NCBI GenBank assembly: GCA_965200115.1
Contig: OZ241336.1
Coordinates: 3,906,001-3,970,000, forward strand
Reading direction: 5' to 3'
Source: JAPOUP01 sp026708635
Lineage (GTDB): Bacteria > Pseudomonadota > Alphaproteobacteria > Rhodobacterales > Rhodobacteraceae
Length of the DNA stretch: 64,000 bases
Under the pieces are notes generated by a model. The model was given only the letters and a program-made list of their open reading frames with translations, made no database searches and was not told the origin of the DNA. The translations under genes were made by a program, and so were the position numbers. This document shows, piece after piece, positions 18,481-26,981 of the stretch. The number at the start of each line of letters is the position of its first letter. Positions within the stretch are counted from its first letter, which is position 1.

Positions 18481-18942
18481 ATGACCGATGAATTGAGGAC
18501 GGCGGACATCAATTTGATCAAGCGGATCATTCCGCACAGATATCCGTTCCTGATGGTCGACGGCGTGAGGGAAATCGATGGCACCTCCTCCGCGGTCGGA
18601 GTGAAGAACGTGACTTTCAACGAACCTCACTTTCAGGGCCACTTCCCGGGGGCTCCGATCATGCCGGGGGTCACGATCGTAGAGGCTATGGCGCAGACCG
18701 CCGCCGTCATGGTGGGCATGGCCCAGAATGTAACCGACAAGGGTTTCCTGATTTATTTTCTGGCGATAGATCGGTGCAAGTTCCGCAACAAGGTCGTTCC
18801 GGGCGATGTATTGGAACTCCACGTCGAAACCGTCCGCGGCGGGTCAAGGATATGGAGGTTCAAGGGCCGCGGCCTTGTCCGGGGAAACCTGGTCGCGCAG
18901 GCGGAGTTCACCGCGATGATTGACAGGTCGGCCGCTGGCTGA
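18481..18942 (+). CDS. fabZ: 3-hydroxyacyl-ACP dehydratase FabZ
   Basis: FabZ dehydrates beta-hydroxyacyl-ACP in fatty acid synthesis and shares that pool with lipid A synthesis. The hot-dog fold signature IIPHRYPFLMVDGV and the catalytic segment HFQGHFPGAPIMPGVTIVEA (His and Glu) are intact. The 153-residue length is standard. ATG 18481 follows GGAAGG; an ATG at 18466 is also open. The 199 bp before it, after skp, hold no lpxD. Its stop overlaps the lpxA start by one base. Confidence 0.94.
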   Translation: MTDELRTADINLIKRIIPHRYPFLMVDGVREIDGTSSAVGVKNVTFNEPHFQGHFPGAPIMPGVTIVEAMAQTAAVMVGMAQNVTDKGFLIYFLAIDRCKFRNKVVPGDVLELHVETVRGGSRIWRFKGRGLVRGNLVAQAEFTAMIDRSAAG

Positions 18943-19739
18943 TGTTAGTCGCACCTAGCGCCACAATCCATCCCGGGGCCATCGTTGAGGATGGCGCGGT
19001 GATCGGAGAGGGTTCCTCCATCGGGCCGTTAGCCGTGATCGGACCGAAAGTGCGGATCGGCAGAAACGTGACCATAAAGAGTCACGCGGTCGTGACGGGC
19101 CTGACCCATATCGGCGACGGAACGACGATCTTCCCTTTCGCCACTATCGGCGAGATACCGCAGGATCTTAAGTTCAGGAACGAGGAAACCTGTCTGATCG
19201 TCGGAAGACGAAACCGGATTCGTGAGGGTGTCACCATGAACACCGGCACCGCCGGCGGCGGCGGCGTGACCCGAGTGGGCGATGACGGCCTGTTCATGGC
19301 TGGTGCCCACGTGGCTCACGACTGTCAGGTGGGCGATCGGGTAATCATGGTGAATAACTCCGCGCTTGCCGGCCACTGCATCATCGGAGACGACGCCATC
19401 ATCGGTGGACTCAGCGGAATTCATCAGTTCGTCCGCATAGGTCGGGGTGCGATCATCGGGGCCGTGACAATGGTGACCAAAGACGTCATCCCGCATGGCC
19501 TGGTGCAGGCGCCACGCGGCGTGCTCGACGGACTCAATCTCGTGGGGATGAAACGCAGGGGAATACCGCGGGAAGACATCAACGCGATGCGCGCCGCATA
19601 CCAGATGCTTGCGCAGGGCGAGGGAACGTTCCGGGACAGGGCCCAGAGACTTTGTGAGGAGGCTGACAGCGAATATGTGCGGGAGGTGGCCGAATTCATA
19701 CTGGAGACCTCGGACAGGTCGTTCCTGATTCCGGACTGA
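18942..19739 (+). CDS. lpxA: Acyl-ACP--UDP-N-acetylglucosamine O-acyltransferase
   Basis: LpxA performs the first step of lipid A synthesis. The 265-residue protein is a left-handed beta-helix with hexapeptide repeats (IHPGAIVEDGAVIGEGSSIG). The catalytic His is in MAGAHVAHDCQVGD. The C-terminal helical domain (VGMKRRGIPREDINAMRAAY) is complete. It overlaps fabZ and lpxI by 1 bp each, a tightly coupled operon. Confidence 0.95.
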   Translation: MLVAPSATIHPGAIVEDGAVIGEGSSIGPLAVIGPKVRIGRNVTIKSHAVVTGLTHIGDGTTIFPFATIGEIPQDLKFRNEETCLIVGRRNRIREGVTMNTGTAGGGGVTRVGDDGLFMAGAHVAHDCQVGDRVIMVNNSALAGHCIIGDDAIIGGLSGIHQFVRIGRGAIIGAVTMVTKDVIPHGLVQAPRGVLDGLNLVGMKRRGIPREDINAMRAAYQMLAQGEGTFRDRAQRLCEEADSEYVREVAEFILETSDRSFLIPD

Positions 19740-20560
19740 TGGCCAGGCTCGCGATCCTGGCGGGACGGGGGGTACTGCCGCGAGTGATCGCGGAAGCGCA
19801 TCCGAACGCGCTGTTCGTGCATTTTGAGGGCGTTCCCGTGGAGTTGCCGGCAAACGAGAGATTCCATGCATCTTTGGAACGGATCGGTGAACTGTTCTCG
19901 GGACTTCGTAAGGGCAGCGTCACCGAACTGGTCTTTGCCGGCGGCCTGGAGCGGCCGAAGCTCGATCCAGCCGGATTCGACTCAAGGATGCGGGAACTGT
20001 TTCCGCGCATATTCCCGGCGATGCGGCTGGGAGATGACGGCCTTCTAAGCGTTATCGCGGGTATATTCGAGGAGGAAGCGTTCGAAATCCGCGGCGCGCA
20101 TGAACTGGTCGCTGACCTGACTTCGGAGGCGGGGCTTCTGGCAGGTTGCGCTCCCTCACGCGTGAACCTGGAGGACGCCCGACATGCTTACGGGATCGTG
20201 TCAGCGCTTTCCGGACTGGATGTCGGGCAGGCCGCCGTTGTTGCGGAGGGCCAGGTGCTTGGCATCGAGACGGCGCAGGGAACCGATGCGATGCTTCATT
20301 TCGTGGCGGGGACGATTTCAGGGCCCGGGCATCGCGCCAATGGGGTGTTGGTGAAAGCGCCCAAGGCGGGTCAGGACCTGAGATTCGACATGCCTGCCGT
20401 TGGCCCCGGCACGATGGATGCCGCTGCAAAGGCGCGACTCGCCGGCGTATTCATCGAGGCGGGAAGGGTCCTGATACTCGAACGTGCGGAAACCTTACGG
20501 ATAGCGGATGAAAGCGGTCTTTTCCTGTTCGCCGAGCCCCCCCGATGCTCGCATACATGA
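19739..20560 (+). CDS. lpxI: UDP-2,3-diacylglucosamine pyrophosphatase LpxI
   Basis: LpxI (DUF1009) hydrolyses UDP-2,3-diacylglucosamine to lipid X, replacing LpxH in most Alphaproteobacteria. The N-terminal Rossmann-like part starts MARLAILAGRGVLPRVIAEA and includes VTELVFAGGLERPKLDP. The C-terminal part has GQAAVVAEGQVLGIETAQGT and the region GVLVKAPKAGQDLRFDMPAV. The 273-residue length is typical. It overlaps lpxA by one base and lpxB by 16. Confidence 0.93.
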   Translation: MARLAILAGRGVLPRVIAEAHPNALFVHFEGVPVELPANERFHASLERIGELFSGLRKGSVTELVFAGGLERPKLDPAGFDSRMRELFPRIFPAMRLGDDGLLSVIAGIFEEEAFEIRGAHELVADLTSEAGLLAGCAPSRVNLEDARHAYGIVSALSGLDVGQAAVVAEGQVLGIETAQGTDAMLHFVAGTISGPGHRANGVLVKAPKAGQDLRFDMPAVGPGTMDAAAKARLAGVFIEAGRVLILERAETLRIADESGLFLFAEPPRCSHT

Positions 20561-21729
20561 TCGCGGGCGAGGCGTCGGGCGACATGCTGGGGGCCTCGCT
20601 GATGGCGGGGTTGCGCGAATTGACCGGAGACGTCGTCTTCGACGGCATCGGCGGCCCGCTGATGGAAGCGCGGGGTCTGCGGTCCCACATGCCAATGGAG
20701 GAGCTAAATCTATTTGGCATTGCCGAGGTATTGCCGAAATACCTTAACCTGAGGCGGCGCCTTGACGAAACGGTCGGGCGGATCGTTCAGGCGAGGCCCG
20801 ACGTTTTGATCACCATCGATTCGCCGGACTTCTGCCTAAGGGTGGCGCGTGAGGTCAAGCGGCGGGCCGGAGTCCGCACGGTTCACTATGTCGCGCCGTC
20901 TGTCTGGGCATGGCGACCGGGCCGTGCGGCGAAGATGGCGGAATATGTCGACCATGTGCTGGCGCTGCTGCCGTTTGAGCCAGCCTATATGGAAAGAGCC
21001 GGAATGCGCTGCGACTTCGTCGGACATCCGGTCATTTCTGAACGGCAGGCGGATGCGTCGGAGATTGCCGAATTCCGCGCTTCGACGGGCATTGGCGACT
21101 CCCCGATCCTGCTGGTGCTGCCCGGCTCCCGGGCCGGAGAGGTGCGGCGCCTGGTCCCGGTGTTCGAAGCGGCGATCAACCATGTCCTGGATCGCTTCCC
21201 CGATATCCGCATTGTCGTTCCCGCCGCGGAGTCGATGGCGGAAACCGTTACCGGCGCCGTTAGCTCATGGCGCGGAGCTCCGGTGATTCTCGATCCCCGG
21301 ATGGGGTACGCCGATGTCGCCGCGACCCGCAAGCGGGCGGCATTCGGCGCGGCCGATTATGCGGTCGCCGCGTCCGGAACCGTCTCTCTGGAGCTTGCGG
21401 CCGCGTCGACACCGACGGTGATCGCCTACGACATGAACTGGTTCTCCTGGCAGATCATGTCGCGGCTTTCCAGGATTGGCACGGTGACGCTCGTCAACCT
21501 GCTTACGGAACGAAGCGTGATACCTGAATTCCTTGGTCCCGCGTGCAGACCGGACGCCATTGCCCGCGCGCTCGGTGAGTTGATCGGCTCTTCCGATGCC
21601 CGTGCCCTTCAGACCGTCGCCATGGCGGAGGCGCTGAAGAGGCTCGGGCAAGGTGGCGAGGAGCCCGGAATCCGCGCCGCCAGGGCGGTAATGGCGGGAC
21701 TTGGGATTCAGTCACGCGGGAATGCGTGA
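20545..21729 (+). CDS. lpxB: Lipid-A-disaccharide synthase
   Basis: LpxB joins lipid X and UDP-diacylglucosamine into the lipid A disaccharide. The GT19 pattern is clear: YMIAGEASGDMLGASLMAGL at the start, GIGGPLMEARGL, VLITIDSPDFCLRVAREVKR, HYVAPSVWAWRPGRA and LLVLPGSRAGEVRRLVPVF. The length (394) is normal. It overlaps lpxI by 16 bp and its 3' end overlaps the convergent mnmA by 18 bp. It ends the long plus-strand run. Confidence 0.95.
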   Translation: MLAYMIAGEASGDMLGASLMAGLRELTGDVVFDGIGGPLMEARGLRSHMPMEELNLFGIAEVLPKYLNLRRRLDETVGRIVQARPDVLITIDSPDFCLRVAREVKRRAGVRTVHYVAPSVWAWRPGRAAKMAEYVDHVLALLPFEPAYMERAGMRCDFVGHPVISERQADASEIAEFRASTGIGDSPILLVLPGSRAGEVRRLVPVFEAAINHVLDRFPDIRIVVPAAESMAETVTGAVSSWRGAPVILDPRMGYADVAATRKRAAFGAADYAVAASGTVSLELAAASTPTVIAYDMNWFSWQIMSRLSRIGTVTLVNLLTERSVIPEFLGPACRPDAIARALGELIGSSDARALQTVAMAEALKRLGQGGEEPGIRAARAVMAGLGIQSRGNA

Positions 21730-22866
21730 GGCGGTTCCCTCGATCCAGCCACCTCCGAACACACGTGTTCCCTCCGGAGCGAGGAAAACACAGGCCTGAC
21801 CCGGCGACACGCCTTCCTCCGGTTCCAGAAACTCAACCTCCGCGTCGGTTCCGGATGTCGGGCGGAGCACCGCCTCACGGGGCGGACGTGTCGATCTCAC
21901 CTTGGCGGCCAATCGCCACTCGGGCCTGGAATCGAAAGGCGCGTCGCCAAGCCAGTTTATCTCTCGCACGGATACAACGTCTGCCGCCAGCAGCGCCTTG
22001 GGGCCGACGATCACATGCCGTGCGCCGGCATCAAGTTTGACAACATAGAGGGGTTCGTCGAGACCTCCGATGCCAAGACCCCGCCGCTGTCCGACGGTGT
22101 AGTTGATTACACCACGGTGCTCGCCAAGGATCCGCCCGTCGACATGCACGATCTCGCCGGGCTCCGCCGCGCCGGGCCTCAGCGCTTCGATCACTGACGC
22201 GTAGTTTCCCGCCGGGACGAAACAGATGTCCTGGCTGTCGGGTTTGTCGGCTATATCCAGGCCGTGCCGTTTCGCAAGCGCCCGGGTTTCGGCTTTGGAT
22301 TCGAGACGGCCGAGCGGAAAGCGAAGGAATTCCAACTGTTCCCGGGTGGTCGGGAAAAGGAAATATGACTGGTCGCGTGACGCATCGACCGCCCGGTGAA
22401 GCTCGGGACCGGCGTCTCCGAGCACACGCCGGACGTAATGGCCGGTCGCCATACAGTCGGCATCGAGATCCATGGCCGTTTCCAGAAGCTCCCTGAATTT
22501 CACCCTTTCGTTGCATCGAATGCATGGAACGGGCGTGGATCCGGCCAGATAGCTGTCGGCGAACTCGTCAATTACGGACTTACGGAAGACGCTCTCGTAG
22601 TCAAGAACGTAATGCGGAAAACCCATAGCGTCCGCGACACGCCGGGCGTCATGGATATCGATGCCCGCGCAGCACGCGCCTTTTTTCGCGAGCGAAGCGC
22701 CATGATCGTAAAGCTGTAGCGTGATGCCAACCACATCATAGCCCTCGTCCGCGAGCTCCGCGGCGACAACGGACGAATCCACCCCGCCCGACATCGCGAC
22801 AACGACGCGGGTATCGGTGGGGGATTTCGCGAATCCCAGCGAATTCAGCGCGGTTTCAGGGGTCAT
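21712..22866 (-). CDS. mnmA: tRNA-specific 2-thiouridylase MnmA
   Basis: MnmA thiolates U34 of Lys, Glu and Gln tRNAs. The PP-loop is VVVAMSGGVDSSVVAAEL. The catalytic cysteines are in CIRCNERVKF and SQDICFVPAGNY. The GQRRGLGIGG motif binds the tRNA arm. ATG 22866 follows AGAGGAG with 7-nt spacing, giving 384 residues; an in-frame ATG at 22908 is less likely. It is convergent with lpxB. Confidence 0.94.
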   Translation of the reverse strand: MTPETALNSLGFAKSPTDTRVVVAMSGGVDSSVVAAELADEGYDVVGITLQLYDHGASLAKKGACCAGIDIHDARRVADAMGFPHYVLDYESVFRKSVIDEFADSYLAGSTPVPCIRCNERVKFRELLETAMDLDADCMATGHYVRRVLGDAGPELHRAVDASRDQSYFLFPTTREQLEFLRFPLGRLESKAETRALAKRHGLDIADKPDSQDICFVPAGNYASVIEALRPGAAEPGEIVHVDGRILGEHRGVINYTVGQRRGLGIGGLDEPLYVVKLDAGARHVIVGPKALLAADVVSVREINWLGDAPFDSRPEWRLAAKVRSTRPPREAVLRPTSGTDAEVEFLEPEEGVSPGQACVFLAPEGTRVFGGGWIEGTASRIPA

Positions 22867-23228
22867 TCCCGGCTCCTCTGGAACGCGACGGAATATACTC
22901 GGGTCCACGTGGCGCTCAAGAGGTCATCCGTTCCATTGGCGAGAACCCTTAGGGGGCCTATCCTAACGCGAAGACGGATTCACAATTCCCGTCCGTGGCT
23001 TTACGCGGTTCCGCCGATTCGGCGGGAAGTTACGTTAGTCCTATGTTGGAGATATACCCTGCCGTATTTTGGCGTCTGCGTAATCCGTAATGAACCTCAA
23101 AAGCCTTTCGCGGGACATTAACTATCGGGGGCCTCCAGCCCCGATGTTTCACGCGCCTTTCGGGTGACTCCAGCGCCCACCTGGCGATAGGGAGTTGCCG
23201 TTGGGAGCGACACAACCACGGCCAGACA
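22867..23228. other. Intergenic region between mnmA and the SNF2 gene
   Basis: Short frames here have no family resemblance or ribosome site. The mnmA promoter should lie near 22900-23000. No RNA gene or repeat was recognised. Confidence 0.4.
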
Positions 23229-25988
23229 TCACCGATTGCCGACATGGCCGCGGACATGGTTGATCAACTGATCCACACGGTCAAGAACCGAAAGACGATC
23301 ACGGTCCGCTTCGCTGTCGGGTGGTTCCCCGGGCGAGATTTCACAGATGGTCATCGTCCTGATTTTGAGGTGTTCGGGAATTACGCCGCATTCACTGAGG
23401 CGCTGGCACAACACCATCGGAGTGGCGTCCGATTCCTCTTCCGGTAGCGCCAGCGCGGCAAGCGATCTCAGGCAGAAGCCGGCGATCTCCCCGACCTTCG
23501 CCTCCGCTTCGGCCAGAAATCCCCCGCCAGCCAGCAATCGGGTCATCTTATGCAGGTGATCGGCCTTGGCGAGCAGTTCCTGCGCTTCCCGCCTGCGGCG
23601 CGCCAAAATATCCTGCCGGGAAGTCTCGTTCCGATAAAGGACGCGCTCGGAATTGGAGGAAAACGCTATCTGTCCCGCGGCTTCCAGACGACGCAGCGTT
23701 TCGTAACTTTCCCTGCTGATGCACTGGAATTCGAGTTCCTCGCCGACGCTCGCGGCCAGCCGCTCCGGATCGACCGCTCCGTCAACCACCACGAGAAGCG
23801 ATTCCCTACCATCCTGCGCGCGCAGGCATTCAATCCTCAGAAGCTCGGGACCAAACGCCTCCTTGATCCTATCCGCAAACTCCACGGCGGGGTCGGCCTG
23901 GACCTCGTCCTCCGTCGGCTTAAGAACCTGCTGTACCTTCTCGATGAATGCCGCCCTGCCGCTCTGGAACCTGGCCGGATTTTCGCCGGTCCGTTCGTCC
24001 AGAACCGTATCGGCCAGCGCCTGTTTGGTCTCAAGCAGTCCGAGCATCCTGTGTTCGATGCTGTCACGCGTAACGAAGTTCAGTACGCTCACCGACCGTT
24101 TCTGGTGTTTCCGCCACGCACGGGCAATCCGCTGCTCCAGCTTCGCCGGATTCCATGGCAGATCGAGATTTATGACCGCATTGGCGACCTGAAGATTCAG
24201 TCCGGTGCCGCCGCTTTCGGACGACAGGAACAGCCGACAGCCGGGATCCTGCTTGAACCGCGCGATTTCGGTGCGCCTCCGGTCCTGCGGCACAGAGCCG
24301 GTGTGCAGGGCAAAATCCACCTCAAGCTCATCAAGGCGCTCACGAACCAGTTCCAGCATGCGGACCCATTCGGAAAACACCAGAATCTTTCGCTCCGGAT
24401 CTTCAAGCAGCTCCTCCAGAACGCGCTCCAATTCCTCCAGCTTCGGACAGTCGCGGACTTTCGGATCAAGGATGTAGGGCGTGTCGCACGTCATTCGCAT
24501 TCTCGCCAGCGCCGCCTGCAGGAGCTTGAACTCCTCCGGGGTCAGGGGGCGTCGGTCCGCGAGCCGCGCGTAGCGGGCGACAATCCTTTCCTCGTCAACG
24601 TAGCGCAGCCGTTGCTCCTCGGTCATTTCGAGAAAGAAATTGTTGAACGAACGCCCCGGGAGATCGGTTTCTATCTCGGCTTTTCGTCTGCGCAGCATTA
24701 TTGGCCTGATCTTTTCCGTCAGGCTGTCAAGATTCCGTACGCCGACCGGACGGCCTTTGTCGTCAAGCTCGTAATGGTCACGATTGAAGCGGAATAGCGG
24801 GCCCAAGAGACCGGGCTCAAGGAACTGCACAATCGAGTATAGATCGTCGATCCTGTTTTCTATTGGCGTACCGGTCAGAACGAAAGCGAACCTGCTTCGT
24901 AACCGCTTGACCGCGGAAGCGGTTTTCGTACGCCAGTTCTTGATGCGCTGCGCCTCGTCAAGAATGACGATATCCGGAGACAGAACGTCCTGAACCAGGT
25001 CAAGGTCGGAAAGAATCTGCTCGTAGTTCATGATCGTGAAGAGCGGTGGGTCGCGATATTGGGCGGTGCGTTGCGCCCGCGATCCCGAAACTATCCGGTA
25101 ATCGTGATCGGTCGCCGCCTCGATTTGCTCTTTCCATTCCGCTTTCAGGGAGGCCGGACATACGACGAGCGCCCTGTTCGCCGATCCGGATTTGTGGAGC
25201 AGCGCACTGGCCGCCAACGCCTGCACGGTCTTCCCAAGGCCCATTTCATCCGCGAGCAGGGCGCGTTCGCCAAAGGCGAGGTGAAGCATGCCGTCGCGTT
25301 GGTATGGATAGAGGGGAAATTTGAGCACATCGAGGGACCGTCGACCGGCTTCAACATCGGAAAGAAACCTCTCCCGCCTGCGGGATCTCTCGTTCAGCCG
25401 ACCGCTTTCCTCGACCCATCTGTCGATGAGTCGCGAGACCCTCAGCCTGTGCGGCTCCTGACGGGCAACGTCTCGGATCGCCCGCAGGGCTTCACTTGAC
25501 GCATTTTCGGCCAGATCCCGGACATAACGATCGATCCTATCCGATATTTCATCGGTGCTGGCTTGGCTGACGGCGGGCCTACCGTCTCCGGGCATGTCAA
25601 GGTACAGTTCGGTCCGCCGGCTTTTCTGGCCGATGTCTCCGGGGAGGGATTTTCTCTTGGGCCCCAGAAGCCGCCGTCTCACCGCTTCAATGTGCTTGCA
25701 GGTTCCCAGCCGGTTGTTCCAGAAGTCTTGGCAGCTGCACGAATTTTTCCGCGCCGAAACGTCGCGGATTTCGACGTGATATTCGTTTCCGCTCGCCGAC
25801 CGCACGAGAAAGTCTCCGAAATGCGGGAATTCGGTGTCGAGCGCTTCGATCTCAAAGGTCTCTGTCAGCCCCCTCCAGATCCTCCGTTCGACCTCATCCT
25901 CGTCACTCGTGCTCCAGCCTATGAAAGTTGGGGCGCGTGGTTTCCGGGACCGTTTTCTCTTTCTGGAGGCATTTTTGGATTCGGTCAT
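23229..25988 (-). CDS. SWIM zinc finger-SNF2 family DNA helicase/ATPase
   Basis: This 919-residue protein begins with a basic tail. A SWIM zinc-binding motif (C84, C86, C97, H99 in CSCQDFWNNRLGTCKH) follows, then a SNF2 ATPase: motif I LLADEMGLGKTVQ near 245-256, motif II VILDEAQRIKN, LTGTPIENR, and the C-lobe ending RIARAWRKHQKRSV. A C-terminal 200 residues of unknown fold follows. SNF2 ATPases translocate on double-stranded DNA. SWIM-SNF2 proteins occur as single genes and in some defence islands, but here no nuclease or methylase is adjacent, so the role is open. A GGAG lies 9 nt before the start. The gene stands alone. Confidence 0.88.
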   Translation of the reverse strand: MTESKNASRKRKRSRKPRAPTFIGWSTSDEDEVERRIWRGLTETFEIEALDTEFPHFGDFLVRSASGNEYHVEIRDVSARKNSCSCQDFWNNRLGTCKHIEAVRRRLLGPKRKSLPGDIGQKSRRTELYLDMPGDGRPAVSQASTDEISDRIDRYVRDLAENASSEALRAIRDVARQEPHRLRVSRLIDRWVEESGRLNERSRRRERFLSDVEAGRRSLDVLKFPLYPYQRDGMLHLAFGERALLADEMGLGKTVQALAASALLHKSGSANRALVVCPASLKAEWKEQIEAATDHDYRIVSGSRAQRTAQYRDPPLFTIMNYEQILSDLDLVQDVLSPDIVILDEAQRIKNWRTKTASAVKRLRSRFAFVLTGTPIENRIDDLYSIVQFLEPGLLGPLFRFNRDHYELDDKGRPVGVRNLDSLTEKIRPIMLRRRKAEIETDLPGRSFNNFFLEMTEEQRLRYVDEERIVARYARLADRRPLTPEEFKLLQAALARMRMTCDTPYILDPKVRDCPKLEELERVLEELLEDPERKILVFSEWVRMLELVRERLDELEVDFALHTGSVPQDRRRTEIARFKQDPGCRLFLSSESGGTGLNLQVANAVINLDLPWNPAKLEQRIARAWRKHQKRSVSVLNFVTRDSIEHRMLGLLETKQALADTVLDERTGENPARFQSGRAAFIEKVQQVLKPTEDEVQADPAVEFADRIKEAFGPELLRIECLRAQDGRESLLVVVDGAVDPERLAASVGEELEFQCISRESYETLRRLEAAGQIAFSSNSERVLYRNETSRQDILARRRREAQELLAKADHLHKMTRLLAGGGFLAEAEAKVGEIAGFCLRSLAALALPEEESDATPMVLCQRLSECGVIPEHLKIRTMTICEISPGEPPDSEADRDRLSVLDRVDQLINHVRGHVGNR

Positions 25989-26285
25989 ATGAAGACTCCG
26001 CGATGAGGCAGCCGGGGACTTGCGGCGCGTGACGTGTTTCGATCCCGGTCGGCGCGACGGGAGGTGCCCCGAGGGATACAGCGGCTAGTGGCGGGCTTCA
26101 ACGGCCGTCACGGATAATCGGCGGCGTTCGCCGTCAGTTTGGCCGTTGGCCGAACTACATGGCGCTGGTTTAATATATTGGTGCCCTCAGCCCTCAAGGT
26201 ATGGGCCATCTCCGGTCCGCCGTCAGCCCCCTTCGGGTATGGCGGTGTCTTATCCGAAAACATGCAGCGCGTTTCTGGGGATCAC

Positions 26286-26834
26286 ATGACTTACCTGCTA
26301 TTGCCCTTCGCATTTATGGCGCTGGCTCTGGGCGGCGCGATATTCGGCTTCTTCTATGCATGGGTATGTTCCACCATGTGGGGCCTTGACGCCGCCGATC
26401 CACGTGTTGCGATCCAGACCATGCAGGCCATGAACGCCAGCGTTAGGAACATCGTCTTCGCGCCCGCATTCTTCGGGGCGACGATTGTGTTGATTGCGAC
26501 AGCCGCTCTTGCCTTCAGGTCCGGCCAGAGGCGGGCGGCCATGGCGTTTGCCGCGGCGGCGGTCATATATTTCTCGGGGGGATTGATGCTGACCATGGCC
26601 GTGAACGTTCCGATGAATGAGGCGCTGGAGGAAATCACGGTGCCCGAAAATACGGAACGGGCCAAAGAGATTTGGTCTACCTATTCGTCGAAAAGGCAGG
26701 TTTTCAACCAAATCAGAACGGTTGCGTCTATGGCGACACTGATACTGACGGGCGCGGGCGTCTATACGTTGCGGTGGACTGCCGCCTGGCCGATGGGCGG
26801 GTTATTCCGCGCCGACGCCGGAGAGGCCGTATGA
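26286..26834 (+). CDS. DUF1772 (anthrone oxygenase-like) membrane protein
   Basis: The 182-residue protein has four predicted membrane helices (LLLPFAFMALALGGAIFGFF, IVFAPAFFGATIVLIATAAL, AMAFAAAAVIYFSGGLMLTM and VASMATLILTGAGVYTL). Between helices 3 and 4 is the family segment VNVPMNEALEE followed by a polar loop with EIWSTYSSKRQVFNQIRT. DUF1772 proteins include anthrone oxygenases in fungi; bacterial members are uncharacterised. The start at 26286 has GGGGAT upstream; frame extends back to 26139 without support. It lies between the divergent SNF2 gene and ligA. Confidence 0.75.
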   Translation: MTYLLLPFAFMALALGGAIFGFFYAWVCSTMWGLDAADPRVAIQTMQAMNASVRNIVFAPAFFGATIVLIATAALAFRSGQRRAAMAFAAAAVIYFSGGLMLTMAVNVPMNEALEEITVPENTERAKEIWSTYSSKRQVFNQIRTVASMATLILTGAGVYTLRWTAAWPMGGLFRADAGEAV

Positions 26835-26981
26835 TTCCTTGGCGAAGCTAGGGTGCAGAGGACATGACTGGCCGGAACCGCATGGGACCGTCCGTATCCA
26901 TCCAAGCTTTTCTGAACACGCGGTCTGGACCTTGCCCGATCACGCTCCTATCACTTTGAGGGTTTCTCGGGAGAATTCAAT

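Noticed and set aside
18278..18484. ORF overlapping the skp stop as an lpxD remnant
   Set aside because: No hexapeptide repeats or LpxD motifs; it is Pro/Arg/Gly-rich and only 68 codons.
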